From Fonsecaea monophora (Eukaryota > Ascomycota > Eurotiomycetes > Chaetothyriales > Herpotrichiellaceae), in the NCBI RefSeq assembly GCF_001642475.1, contig NW_019173968.1:124001-188000 (forward strand): DNA of 64,000 bases, read 5' to 3'. A program made the translations under genes and the position numbers. The stretch's first letter is position 1, and every line of letters starts with the position of its first letter. The notes beneath the pieces are model-generated. The model had not been told where the DNA came from, searched no databases, and was given only the letters and a program-made list of their open reading frames with translations. Positions 21,317 through 32,696 of this stretch are shown piece after piece.

Positions 21317-22228
21317 ATGCCCAGACGCGGCCGCCCACCAGGCAGGCGACCACGTCCGCCTCGCGACCGCAGCTGCAGTACGTGTGGCGAGAACCACCAG
21401 GGAGATGGAGCCGGTCAACTGCCAGGATACTTCGGTCACGGCAACCTGGGCGAGGTGGAAGGACCAGAATTTTACCCCGATCCTGTATCTGGATGGCCAA
21501 ATGGCCCTGAGCGGGGCGGCAGAGGAGGTCGCGGAATAGGTTTCCGAGGAAACAACAACAATAACGCCAATGTCAGTGCTAACGCATGGAGCGCTGCCAA
21601 CGGCAGTGGCTTCGAGGTGTGGAATAACGGCCGGCTGGTCGCCAGCAGTGGCGACCCCGTGACCCGCGGCGCAGCAGGTCAGGGTCCGGAGGACTTCGCC
21701 TTCGACTTCGACGACGAAGACTACTACTCTGATGATCTCGACGGTTTTGGAGGTGGTTTATTCAGAAGAAGACCGCTTACAGATTCTCGAGACGATCCTC
21801 TTGGTAGGGGACCTCGCCGGACACGACGTCGGTTTCCCCCGGGCATGGAATTTGACGATGTCCCCACCTGGCTCTTTGACGAGTTCGACGACGACGACTA
21901 CGACGATGATTTTGATACGATGGGCCCTTTCGGCGGTCGACCGCCACGAAGGCGAGGGGGAGGACCTCGACGAAGTGGTGGTGGCGGCGGAGGTGTCAGA
22001 ATCACGCGACACGGAGGGGCTATCGTGGTCGACAACGAATTCGAAGCTCCGCCTCGCCGAGGTGGAGGGTCAGGTGGCCATCGTATAGATCCTGACGAAG
22101 GCTACGATGACGATGATGATTACAGTGACTTGGACGATGATTTTGTGGGAGGCGGCTTTGGAAGGGGGGATGGCGATCGCGTGATGCGGCTCTCGAATGG
22201 AGGGACGCTACGTCTTCACCAGGCCTGA
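21317..22228 (+). CDS. Arg/Gly-rich and Asp-rich low-complexity protein
   Basis: Single exon of 303 residues. The N-terminus is basic (MPRRGRPPGRRPRPPRDR) and holds one short CSTCGENH motif that might bind a metal. The remainder alternates RG/RGG-type blocks with long Asp/Glu/Tyr runs, such as the stretches near residues 135-150, 190-203 and 263-280. RGG repeats are common in RNA-binding and condensate-forming proteins, so a nucleic-acid role is possible but not shown. No structured domain is recognised. The clean long frame and consistent composition support a real gene. Confidence 0.6.
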   Translation: MPRRGRPPGRRPRPPRDRSCSTCGENHQGDGAGQLPGYFGHGNLGEVEGPEFYPDPVSGWPNGPERGGRGGRGIGFRGNNNNNANVSANAWSAANGSGFEVWNNGRLVASSGDPVTRGAAGQGPEDFAFDFDDEDYYSDDLDGFGGGLFRRRPLTDSRDDPLGRGPRRTRRRFPPGMEFDDVPTWLFDEFDDDDYDDDFDTMGPFGGRPPRRRGGGPRRSGGGGGGVRITRHGGAIVVDNEFEAPPRRGGGSGGHRIDPDEGYDDDDDYSDLDDDFVGGGFGRGDGDRVMRLSNGGTLRLHQA

Positions 22229-23029
22229 GAGGCCTTCACATCGATGGCACTTCTTCATGGAGGTATCTGAGCTACGAAACCTTGGACAGTCTGTGCCCAA
22301 TGAGTGAGAGAGGGAGGGGGGAGGTGTTGGTTGAACATTACATAGCGAGTTCGGGGCACGGAGGTGAGAGTTGACTGGTTGTTCGATGGGGTGCTATATC
22401 CATCACGACTGGGCGTGACGAGCACCACAAACGACCGTTGCTCCAAGTAGCTTTTGGAGCGGCGACACAGTTGGAAGCACTGTTAACACAGACTCTGCGC
22501 TTTTGAAACCACTCTGATTCTCGAGCAGGCTAACGACTATGCACTATACATACGGACATCCAAGTTGGTGGTCGTGAACCCGCAGTCTGATCCTCTGCTA
22601 TTTATCTATGTACGTACCGAGTACATTGGTGATCAGCTTTGCTGTGCCCATTTTGCCAACTCCAATACCTCGATTACATCCAATTCAAGCAAATCCACAA
22701 TTTGAAACCATTTTCTGTAAAACCCAATGTGCCTTTGTTGACCACCCCCGTTCCCATTATTGCATTATTGACCACCCTGTTCCTGCTGGTCAGAGACTTC
22801 GATACTCTCTCAAAATGATTTATCAGACAACCAGACCCCCTCCCGACTCGGTAGCGGGGATGCATCGTGCCCAACACTGAACACTGCCAGCCGTGATCGT
22901 ATTACCAACCGTGTTTCCCTCAAAATGCACGCGTAACCTTGTAAACTGAACAACTCAACACATTCTCCAGACCAACATAAAACAAGAACTTTGGGGTTTG
23001 AAATCTCGCTGATTGGTGATGGAGACCAT
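22229..23029. other. Convergent intergenic region, no gene seen
   Basis: Lies between the 3' ends of two hypothetical genes. No coding signal or notable structure was seen. Confidence 0.5.
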
Positions 23030-25861
23030 TCATTGCCACAATTTTGCCCTAGCATATGATATGCCAACATAGAGCATCATCACACAGAGCGGTGGGCAGA
23101 AGGTGCAAGCGGTGATTGCTGACGCAGCGACGCCGGTAATGATGGCTGTGGTGGACCAAGGAGGGCTGTCCGCGACTGCATCGGCAGGTTTCGCCGCAAT
23201 GAGATCGTCTGATGCAAGCTTGTTGGTCTGCGAGATGTCAATGGTTAGTTGTTCGTAGCGAGTATCCTTAGTAGAGTCCTGTACAAGTGCGACGGGACTG
23301 AAGACATTGTTCTCGTCGTTGTCCTCGATAGCTTCCTCCACGACAGGATCTTCTGGTGTATGCTCGTTTATATCCGAGTTGTCAAGAGCTGGTTGATCGT
23401 TGGGGGAAATGTCCTTGGTAGCGTCCTGAACCAGTGCTCCAAGGTAGATGACACTGTTCTCGCCGTCGTTCTCAGTTGGTTCCTCCACAATGACCTCTTC
23501 TGGTGTAGATTCACTGGTATCTGAGTCATCAAGAGCTGGTTGTACTTCGATAGAGATGTCCTTGGTAATGTCCTGTGCCAATGCATCAGGGCTGAGGACA
23601 ATATTCTCAGTGGTGTTCTCGGTGGGTTCCTCCGTAACCAGATCTTCTGATGAGCAGTCGTTTAGATCCGAGCTATCAAGGACTGGTTGTTTGTCGTTGA
23701 TCTTGTTGATCTCGTCGTTGCTCACAGAAGGTTTCTCTGCAACATGATGGTCCGATGTAGACTCGTTTGTATCGGTGTCATCAAGAGCCGGTTGTTCGTT
23801 GTTGATGTCGCTCTTCTCGTCGCTGATCTCCTTGTTGTTCTCAGCAGGCTCCTTCGCCGCCAGATCTTCGGGCGAGAACTCGATCGTATCCGAGTTGTCA
23901 TTGACCTCGTCGTTGTTCTCAGAAGGTCTCTCTGCACCAATATCTTCTGATGCTAGCTCATTCATCTCCGAGTCGTCATGAGCTGGCTGTTCGTCGGCGA
24001 TCTCGTTGTTCTCGTTGTTATTCTCGTTGCGGTTCCCAGTAGTTGGTTCCTCCGCGACCAGATCTTCCAGTGGGGACTCGTTCACATCCGAGTCATCAGG
24101 GACAGGGTGTTCTTCGTTGGGAGTATCCTTAGGAGCATCCTGAACCAGTGTGGTGTGGTCACAGGCACTGGCCTCGCCATCGTTTTCAGTAGTGTCTGCC
24201 ACGATATCTTCTGATGGTGACTCGTTGATCTCCTTATTGTTCCCAGTAGTTTCCTCCGTAACCAGATCTTCTGATGGCAACTCGTTAATACCCGAGTCGT
24301 CAAGAGCTGGTTGTTCGTCGTTGGGAATGTCTTTGGGCGCATCTTGGGCTGGTGTGGCAAGGTCAACGGTACCGCTATCAGCATCGTTCGCAGTAGTGTT
24401 TGTCACAACATCTTCTAATGGTGACTCGTTGATCTCCGGGGTGTCAAGGACTGGTTGCTCGTCGTTGGAAGTATCCTTGGTAGAGTCCTGGATCGGTTCG
24501 GCAGCACTGATGACACTATTCTCGTTATTGCACTCAGCAGTGTCCGCCACCTTGCTACTCTCAACACCGTCCTGGTCAACAGCGGCTTGGTCAACACTGC
24601 TGACGACATCACGCTCGGCGGGAAACTCTTCAACGCTGTTCACACAACAATCAGCGGACTCTTGGACTGCGACTGGCTTGGGCTCCCAGTCCCACTTGCC
24701 ACGCACTCGAACGACCCACTCAAGACGATGCATCTGCATGAAATCCTTCAATTGGGCTGGAGAAGGCCACCTGCCGAGGAATGCAACGGGGTCAGGTTGT
24801 TGAATGAGGAACAGCCATCTCTGCTTGTTGACATGTTTGGCATCGTCGACTTCCACACCACGGATGAATTCCTCCAGAGTCTCGCCACTCCAGCGCAAGA
24901 AGCAAGACTGCATCGGATCCTCGCATTTGACTGGAAGTGAGACGGCACGATTCTTTTGGTGCGTGTCGTTGTCGATCTCAGAAGTCTTCACCTGGAGCGG
25001 GTCTGACGCGTGTCTGAAGCGAAACGACCGAAGTTCACTTGGTGGTTGTGGTGGTGGTGACTCAGCCTTAGCAATATCACTGTCTGTTCCCTGGAATTTC
25101 AAGGCAATACCAGTATCAATGCTTGCGTCAGCCTTTGCACAGTTTTCACTCGGCATGTTGTTGTCAATTCGGGAGGTGGCGTCTGGTTCATTCTGGATAG
25201 TGTCACGCGCGACAGTCTTTCCCTCACTTGGGCCAACTTCTTCGGACTGGACTGGACTGCCAGGCGTCTCATTGTTGCAGCCACCGGCACCTGGGAGAGG
25301 CAAACTAGTACTGGCACTCTGAGTTGGGGCAGGGGTAGATGGATGCTTGGTTGGCCAAGGTATACTCATCAATCGTTTCAATCTCTCCTCTGCAGGGGTT
25401 TGTCTCGGCACTTCCTTCACAGCTTCAGGTGTTTCAAAAGGTGGTGGAAGCTTTGCAGACCAATCACCCACGTCATGAAATTGCTTGACTAGAGCACGAT
25501 GTTGCAAGACTTTCACAGAGGAGTCAGTGGCGGCTTGACGTTTACACAACTTGTTGACTTGCTTCAAGTAGCGGAGAACAAGACGTAGATTTGCTACGAC
25601 GAGGTCTTCGTCATCCTACATATCCATGAAGTTAGTGAGTCGATTCATAAATAGTCACACGGCAGAAGCAGGCCTCATAACGTTAAATCACAAGAGATGG
25701 ACAAGACGTCATCTAGAACATTGCAGTATATGGAGGCAACCTACAGTAACCATGGGTGGTATCTCTGGGAGCATGAATGACCGATCAGGAAGTTCAGCGA
25801 TGAACCGGCGTGTCTGCTCACGCAGTGTGTTGACAAACTGGGTGACGTTTGCTGAAGACAT
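23030..25861 (-). CDS. Acidic repeat protein with C-terminal membrane anchor, unknown function
   Basis: Two exons, 25861-25745 and 25615-23030, with a 129-nt intron, give 900 residues. The main frame has no ATG at its head. The short first exon supplies one and joins in phase with a GTAGGT donor. The first 300 residues include two helical segments (LRLVLRYLKQVNKLCKRQA and a Trp-rich block near WLFLIQQPDPVAFLGRWPSP). Residues from about 390 to 840 are built from roughly eleven degenerate units around the core QPALDDSDINES-PEDLV-EEPTENN, some preceded by a QDATKDIPND linker. The C-terminus is a hydrophobic segment of about 35 residues rich in Ala, Cys and Val ending in a short basic tail, as in tail-anchored proteins. 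No family was recognised. The acidic repeats are probably disordered and exposed to the cytoplasm. Confidence 0.7.
23190..24480 (-). repeat. Degenerate tandem repeat array inside the orphan gene
   Basis: About eleven diverged units encode variants of QPALDDSD-NES-ED-V-EEPTEN. Six also carry a QDxTKD linker, giving long units of about 50 residues and short ones of about 25-30. The reading frame is kept throughout, pointing to selection on the protein rather than on the DNA. Confidence 0.8.
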
Positions 25862-27000
25862 CTTGATATGAGGATGCTAAGATAGAGGGAAGAGACCAAT
25901 ATCTTTCAAAGCTGTGAGGACTGCAAAGATGAGTGTCGATGTTGTCTTCTTTATTTGAATGATAGAAGAGACCTGAAGAAGAAAGTATTAAAGATCAAAG
26001 GTAGGACGGATATATAAACGACGCGATGCGGCAGGCTAACACACTGCCTTGGACACACTGCGTGCACATCCCAACGTCTTGGCATTGGTAATAGGCAGAG
26101 GCGCAAGTCAGAGTGATAGATGTCTGACGCGTTTGTAAACAGAGGAGTGCAGAATGGTAGAGTGCTATAGTGAAAGAGAGTGAAGCTGGGTCGCTGGGGC
26201 ACACCGGGAGGAAAACAGACAATGAAGCGTCCGGCGATAAAACTGACGAAGAAGCCGGTTATAGCAACACCAGGTGCCCATGTAATGGAATAATCACATA
26301 AACAGCTTTTATTAGGATAGAGAGACGCATTATTGCTTCTTAGTGGGAGGAGAGACCTGCAGGCTTGCACAAGGCTGTGTCTCAGGAACTGCTGTTTGAC
26401 CAAAAATAAGGTTCTGGACGCCTCCATTATCTACGAGGTCGCAAAAATCAGAGGGCAAACTATCGATATTTGTCTAGATGTCAACAGCGAAGAGAATCAT
26501 ACTGCTTTAAGAGGAGAGAGACTCTTCAGTGAAAAAGGGCGACGTCTGTTGATATGCCGGAATAGGAAAAGTATGTGTGGCACGTGAAATGATAGTGTGG
26601 CCCTACTATGACGTAACATTCCTCCAGCCCTTGTTCACGTGATTATTTCCTCCCTTTGCCCATTCCAATCTCAACCACCAAAAGGCTCATCACTATTGTC
26701 ACCACAGATATTTATGCTAAAGCCTTAGCGGAAGCGCAGGGTAAATGCCCTCTAGTCTCTTCACAACATTGTTGTGCCATGTCTCCCAGATGGCTTATTA
26801 TGTCGAGAATGCGACATACTCCGACACATCGCCACAAGGTTGTCTCCTTTTCAGCGACGATCATCTGCAAGGCTCTTCATTTTCGCACAATGACGACAGT
26901 GGCAGTGCCAGCTTTACGCACCGCCAACCTTGATATACCTTTCCTGTGATGGCTTCCAGTCTATTCAGCCTCTATCTTCCAAACCTCGATTCCCTAACAG
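25862..27000. promoter_or_regulatory. Divergent promoter region of the repeat protein and TOK channel
   Basis: 1.1 kb between two divergent starts. CACGTG occurs at 26581-26586 and the palindrome TCACGTGA at 26635-26642, both about 400 bp before the TOK start. No gene is supported; a minus-strand frame at 25951-26427 was rejected. Confidence 0.4.
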
Positions 27001-29180
27001 ATGGATGAACCAAGCGCCGGCACTGAACATACTGACCACGATGCCAGCAGTCCTCACGGTCCTAGTACGCCGCGGCCGAATGGTGTAATCAATATCCCAA
27101 AGCCTGAAAAGGCAAATCAATACATCCACGAGGATGAGGAGGATGCTGTAACAGATTTCAATGTGAGTGCTGCTGGTCTCTTGCCATAACCAAGTGGATT
27201 GTCTATATTCGAGTGATGCTTAAACAATCCACTCATCAATCCTCCTAGGCTCCCATTAGCTGGTGGATGGTGTCGACATTGTTTCCGCTCATCGCTGGGA
27301 CATTCGGACCCCTGGCCTCAACTTTCAACATTTGTGCCCTTGCCATTGACTGGCGGACGACTGTCAGCTCAAGTTCGACGGAGTCAGAGGGCACACACAT
27401 TTCCGATCCCCGCTGGCTCCTCTCTGTCAACGGGGTCAGCCTCGCCATTGCCATCCTTGCGAATCTAGCACTGTTGGCTCAAATGACGGACCGAATCTCG
27501 CACCAACGAGCTTCTCCCATCACCATTGCTGGCTGGTACACCAGTTCCCTGCTCCTGCTAGGCATAATTGCTGCAACTCCGAAACAATTGCCGTCGCCGG
27601 CCGACACTTTAGCAACATACTCTCAAGCATTCTACTATGCCATCTTCGCTTGCGTTATTTATTTCATTCTCGCGTCCATGCTTCTCGTCACCCACATCAA
27701 CCTGCGATACCGTGCGCCACAGTTTAGCCGATCATTCAAATTGACCATGTCTCAACGCTCGCTCATGCTCCAGACTATCCTCTTTGTCAGCTACCTACTT
27801 GCCGCAGGCGCAGTCTACTCTCGAATCGAAAACTGGGATTTCCTCGATGCCGTCTACTTTGTCAATGTGACTTTGTTTACAATTGGACTCGGAGACTACC
27901 ATCCTGTCACACATTTGGGGCGGTCGTTGTTCTTTCCCATGGCGATTGGCGGTATTCTTTTTGTCGGTCTGATCATCGCTTCAATCCGCACGCTTGTCCT
28001 CGAATCGGGCTCTCGCAAAATTTCCACTCGAATGGTAGAGAAGGCACGTCGCAAAGTGCTCACTTCAGGCAATAGTGAGACTACTAAGCTCGCACCTCAG
28101 GGCTCCGGATGCCAAAAACTCGATGGCGATCCTCGTGGGTCGGAACTCGATCGCCGCAAGCTGGAGTTCCAAATCATGCGTGACGTCCAGAAACAAGCCG
28201 CACGCACCAACCGGCTGATCGCCCTTTCGATTTCCGGCACATCTTTTTTCATCCTATGGTTCATTGGCGCAGTGGTTTTCTGGCAAGCGGAGTTTGCCAC
28301 TGGCGGGGAAGATTGGTCGTATTTCGAGGCTTTGTACTTCACCTATGTCGCTCTTTTGACGATAGGATATGGCGACTTTTACCCTCAAACAAATTCTGGC
28401 AAGCCTGCTTTTGTCTTCTGGTCTTTGATTGCACTTCCGACACTGACCGTCCTGATTGGCGCGATCGGGGACACCATCTCCGATATCGTGGCTTCTACAA
28501 CACTATGGCTCAGTAAACATGCACCTGAGAGCCTGAGTATACTAAGGGGGACAAAGGCAGCGGCAGAGAAGAAACGGAATCGACAAGGCGCTTTCCAGGA
28601 AGCAAAGCCACCAGGGTTCATGGACGATGAAGCTGCTCTAGAGTACGATTTTGACGATCCGAACGTCGCCAAGGTGATCCAGGCACTGGGTGGGCGGGAG
28701 CAAAACAATGCTCCGGGAACAGATGCAAGGCCAGAAGACGAGAAAGAAGCGCAGGCACTCTTGTCTGCATACAGACTTCACATACTTTTGCGCGAGATGC
28801 AGAATGTCGTGCAACACCTCGATGCGCAACCCCCGAGGAAATACACGTACGAGGAATGGACGTGGTTTCTGAAACTCATTTACGAGGACGAATCGTTTCC
28901 AGTCGGCCATAGACACCCGTGGGAATACGACGCCAGTGTTGCTGCTCCAGTGAGGGAGAAGGATGACCAGAAGTGGAGTTGGCTCGGACAAGAAAGCCCT
29001 CTAATGAGCATGGAGGACGAGCCTAAATGGGTGCTGGCGCGGCTTCTTGAGGTGGCGCGGCGAGGCAGCAAGAAAAAGGGGGACTTTTGGTATCATGTTT
29101 GGATGCAACAGCAGGAGAGGAACAGCACCGACGGCAGCAGGCACTCCAGAAGAAGCAGCACTCCGAAATCGAGCGAATGA
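27001..29180 (+). CDS. TOK1: TOK-type two-pore outward-rectifier potassium channel
   Basis: Two exons, 27001-27162 and 27249-29180, with an 86-nt intron (GTGAGT donor), give 697 residues. The N-terminal 54 residues are hydrophilic. Eight membrane helices follow, with two pore loops: TIGLGDY at about 265-271 and TIGYGDF at 425-431. The 8-TM/2-pore plan is diagnostic of fungal TOK channels, which release K+ across the plasma membrane and set membrane potential. The long cytoplasmic tail contains EEWTWFLKLIYEDESFP-type blocks. The last 30 residues in this frame are polar and low-complexity, while another frame at 29087-29255 also looks coding, so the true C-terminus is uncertain. Confidence 0.92.
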
Positions 29181-29717
29181 AAGCTGGCGAGTCCTTTCCC
29201 AACTGGACTGTCGAGGAAATGCTGTCAGAGAATACGAATGTGACGCACACTAAATGTATGTTGCATTCTCGCGGCTACCTTGGATGTAACAAACCAACAA
29301 GCCGACCTTTTCTCTTTCCAACCAGCAATTCATTCGCGATCCAAATATTTTGTCTCTCGCCAGATCCTCTCATGCACAGCATTCTTTCACACTCTCCTAG
29401 ATCTTCAGTCTAGCCCGACTGTTTGACCTTGACGGACATGCTACGTAACGATACCACAGAGCCTTGCTAATAAGGAATCCCCAGCTCATCAGTTCCTTTC
29501 CACGCGCCACAGACAGTGGTCATATGACTTCGAGCTCAATCGTTTGCATTTGTTGTTGCAATCCAGGCACTCCATTTCGCCGGCTATCCATGCTTTCTTC
29601 CGAATCGGGCAAATCGCGCCGCTTTCTCGCTGATGTTCTTTGCTCGCTCATGTCGCGAAGGGCTCCCTTGTCACTTGCGCCTTTCGGACAAACGCCGAGA
29701 AGCAGAATCGCTCAGGA
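29181..29717. other. Convergent region after TOK; possible extra 3' coding sequence
   Basis: Frame 29087-29255 continues past the annotated stop with a Gln/Lys/Glu-rich stretch (for example EIERMKAGESFPNWTVEEML). A later block at about 29325-29400 is open too (QFIRDPNILSLARSS) after a CAG acceptor. These could form an alternative TOK C-terminus. Otherwise nothing is seen. Confidence 0.35.
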
Positions 29718-30581
29718 TCAAGGCAGGCGAGACCCTATGACCCTAATACTCGAAAGGAACGGCCTAGAGAAGGTCAACAACGCCAGTACAACGACCAAGA
29801 TCACGATGGTACCAAAACTGACGCGACTCCTAGCCTGCTGTGGCTTCAACGCCTCGAGTTGCCCTCGGAGATCAGAGTCACAGCAGGTGATGAGATATTG
29901 AAGGTCGTCGTCTTGAGATGGTGCTTCTCCTTGGTGATCTGAGTTGTCCCTCGACGCCCTCTCGATTTCGTCTCCGAGTGAGTCAAGAAGGTTTTGAATC
30001 TGTTCACATTTCCGCGCCCGCGTCACCAGCGTGTTGTCTTGTCGCGGCTGTTTGATTCGGTCGACCGTGTGAGCCAAAGCTCGGATGTAGGCAAGCGGTG
30101 CGACAAGGTGTTGAGGTGGGTTGCCGGTACGCCTGGCCGCCAGTGTCATCTCCTTCGTCTGCACGGCGAGCTGCTCTTGGAAGAGGACGAGGTAAAAGTC
30201 GGGGTCGACCGCTTTGAGACTGGTCGGCAAGAGCTTCTTGAATGCGATGACTGGATGCTGTTGCGGGTGGTCTGCATGAGAGGAGATCAAGTTCATTGCC
30301 GGTGCTTGGGCCGAGGTGGCGGTGAGTGTCGTGGTGTCCTTTGCGGGGTGAGCCATATCCTTGTCTGGATCAGCCGCAAGGGACGACGCTGACTCCAGGG
30401 TGTCAGTTGTGGCGGTACCGTGGGTTCCGAAGTTGCGAGAAGCCTCGTTGGCGGGATCCAGTACGTCGAAGCGGGACGGAACTTCTGCTGTGGGAATGAC
30501 GTGATGCTTTCGGGCGGGATATTGTCTCAGCTGCGGCACGACGTATTTGGAGGGAGTACCGTCAGAGCGTGTGTCGTCCAT
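29718..30581 (-). CDS. Unknown protein with C-terminal membrane segment
   Basis: Single exon of 287 residues, ATG at 30581. The first 100 residues are polar and Ala/Thr/Asp-rich, probably disordered. Residues about 105-215 look helical (LLPTSLKAVDPDFYLVLFQE onward) and may form a coiled-coil or bundle. A strong hydrophobic helix (FGTIVILVVVLALLTF) at about 255-270 is followed by a short basic tail, giving a tail-anchor-like plan. No family was recognised. It is the first of three consecutive minus-strand unknown membrane proteins before ATP3. Confidence 0.6.
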   Translation of the reverse strand: MDDTRSDGTPSKYVVPQLRQYPARKHHVIPTAEVPSRFDVLDPANEASRNFGTHGTATTDTLESASSLAADPDKDMAHPAKDTTTLTATSAQAPAMNLISSHADHPQQHPVIAFKKLLPTSLKAVDPDFYLVLFQEQLAVQTKEMTLAARRTGNPPQHLVAPLAYIRALAHTVDRIKQPRQDNTLVTRARKCEQIQNLLDSLGDEIERASRDNSDHQGEAPSQDDDLQYLITCCDSDLRGQLEALKPQQARSRVSFGTIVILVVVLALLTFSRPFLSSIRVIGSRLP

Positions 30582-31853
30582 GGAGTGGCAGCAGAAAGAT
30601 TCTCTCAGAAAAAAAAAATTCCTGAGTTGAGGGCGAAGAGCTCTAGAGATTCAGACCAGGGAGATGACTTGAACCACCTCAAGATCGAACGATGGAAGTG
30701 TATGGAAGAGAGAAAAGAGAGAAGGAGAAGAAGAAAAGGGCAAAGGTGTTTTAATACCACATATTAATTGTTACGATTGTATTGTATTGTTTGCCTCAAT
30801 AAGGTCCATTTCAGAGCCAGCGAGGTCCATCATGACCTGGAGGAGATCCGGACACCTGGAGAATACAGAAGTTTGCTTGGACCTGGACGGGATCAAACAC
30901 GCATGCATGCATGACAAAGCCTACGGACCTGCCTATCGTCCTGCCTACTTACTTGTCCGCCTACCCTGTGATCCAGGTCTTTGTACAGACGAACGACGAG
31001 AGAATGAATACCCAATAATGATCGAATGTTGTTATTGTTGTTCGGAGGGAGTTGGGATTGTGGAGTGCTGGTGGTGGTGATACCTGGAGTCGCGCAAGGC
31101 TGAGTGAGAATAGGAGTTTGAGTAGTTGAATGAGAGAATGAATGAGAGAATGAATGCCACAATGCGAGTAAAACCTTTGATCGGGTTTCATCTTGAATGG
31201 GAATTCATATTCATACTCGTATTGATGGTTGTCATTCTGAATTTGATGGGGTCCTACTGCATGTAATAGGATCTAGTCGATATACGTCCAGGATCAACAT
31301 ATTATCTGAGCGTCTGTTCCTGTCTCAGTCCCAATGCCTGTCCACATCCGGATCTGGATCTGGATCCGTGCCCCTGGCCTTGCTTTTGACATGACATACT
31401 TCCGTACCCTGTTTCCACATACTCTCCCACAAACCCGAGATTCGAAATGAAACACACGCCCACATATCTCCTTTTGTCTTTGTCCTTAGTCCAGGTGACG
31501 AACAATGCCTGGCCTGGATGAACGAAGCCTGCAGAATTAACCTATGACCCTCCTCTGTCCCCCATCCTGAACAATATTACTGAGATACCCAAAGAAAGCA
31601 ACAAAGAAACAAAGAAATATCTGTGCTGTGGGCATTATTTGCTGGGTTCTGTTCATCAGCTAGCCTGACTTCCGCACTGCACTGCACCGCACCACACTTC
31701 ACTAACACGGACAGCATAGGCAGATTCATTTCAAACTTGGTGAGCAGGACTTGCTTCACTTCACCATAGATGAGATAGGAACGATGCACATCGTCGGGAA
31801 AGACACATTTCTTCACAGACATCGGAATCGGAGCTTCGCATCTCACGTCACAC
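30582..31853. other. Intergenic region, no gene seen
   Basis: About 1.3 kb between two minus-strand unknown genes. It contains short GAATGAGA tandem copies near 31125-31150 and GGATCT copies near 31350. No coding signal. Confidence 0.5.
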
Positions 31854-32696
31854 TCATCTCGCTCGCCCAGACACCCACAACAGAGGCAAAATCACGACGC
31901 AAAGACCAAGGGGAGAGCAAATCGTGTGGAATCCGAGCGCATAGAGAGCCACGGACACGAGATAGACGGAAATCACGCAGAGAATGGCAACGACGAATAA
32001 AACCTTGAGAGCCACTGCAAGGATTGTCACGGTGACAGAGATGTAGAGTCTGAGCTTCCAAAGGCCTTGGGGACGGCGGGTGGTCGGTGTTGCAGGGGTA
32101 ACAGGGCAGTTGTCATGCTGAGCGTCTAGCAATTGTAGCGGTGCCGACGACAGCGATGGTGGTGATAGTGGTTGTGGTGGTGGTTGTGGTGGTGGTTGTG
32201 GTGCTGGTGATGGGATCATGTCCAGGATGACCTGGCGATAGACAGGGTACGCTCTCTCTAGGGGTAGCTTCCGCATATAGTTCCGGACGGGCGAGCGCGC
32301 TGCTTCAGTCATGATGACTTGATAGACTCGGTCGGCATGCTGGAGGAACTCCTCGATCTGCGGACGCAGAGTGGCCGGGTCTCCCTTCCTGCAGTTTTCG
32401 CGGATCTCATCTCCCGTGTACAAGAGCGCATTCCAGAACCAGACAACATGCTTTGTGAGCTTCAAGGGCTCCGCGTGAAGCCATCTCTGAAAAACCCCGA
32501 CATAGCCAGTCTCTTCGGGGATCGGGTACGGTATGTCCGGCACGAGAGGCACACGTTTGTCTCGATAGTGCCGGTTGAGCACGTCAACGGTGAAATGAGC
32601 AACGATTCTGGCACCTCCAGACACCTCATAAAAGGGGACCTCCTCACACTTTCGCTTGCGTGGGACGAGGTAGGGTTGTGGGATCTTGTACAGCAT
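31854..32696 (-). CDS. Unknown protein with Pro/Gln linker and C-terminal membrane helices
   Basis: Single exon of 280 residues with a good start context (GCCGCCATGC). Residues 1-160 form a compact-looking Trp/Tyr-containing helical domain (for example YVGVFQRWLHAEPLKLTKHV). A linker near 163-185 contains PQPPPQPPPQP, encoded by a GGTGGTTGT-type repeat at about 32165-32210. Two or three hydrophobic segments occupy about 215-275 (ISVTVTILAVALKVLFVVAI onward). No family was recognised. The plan resembles its neighbours: soluble N-terminal part, membrane anchor at the C-terminus. Confidence 0.6.
   Translation of the reverse strand: MLYKIPQPYLVPRKRKCEEVPFYEVSGGARIVAHFTVDVLNRHYRDKRVPLVPDIPYPIPEETGYVGVFQRWLHAEPLKLTKHVVWFWNALLYTGDEIRENCRKGDPATLRPQIEEFLQHADRVYQVIMTEAARSPVRNYMRKLPLERAYPVYRQVILDMIPSPAPQPPPQPPPQPLSPPSLSSAPLQLLDAQHDNCPVTPATPTTRRPQGLWKLRLYISVTVTILAVALKVLFVVAILCVISVYLVSVALYALGFHTICSPLGLCVVILPLLWVSGRAR

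Noticed and set aside
25951..26427. 158-codon minus-strand frame with a hydrophobic stretch
   Set aside because: Looks like chance coding in the promoter of the repeat protein; no good downstream composition or family match.
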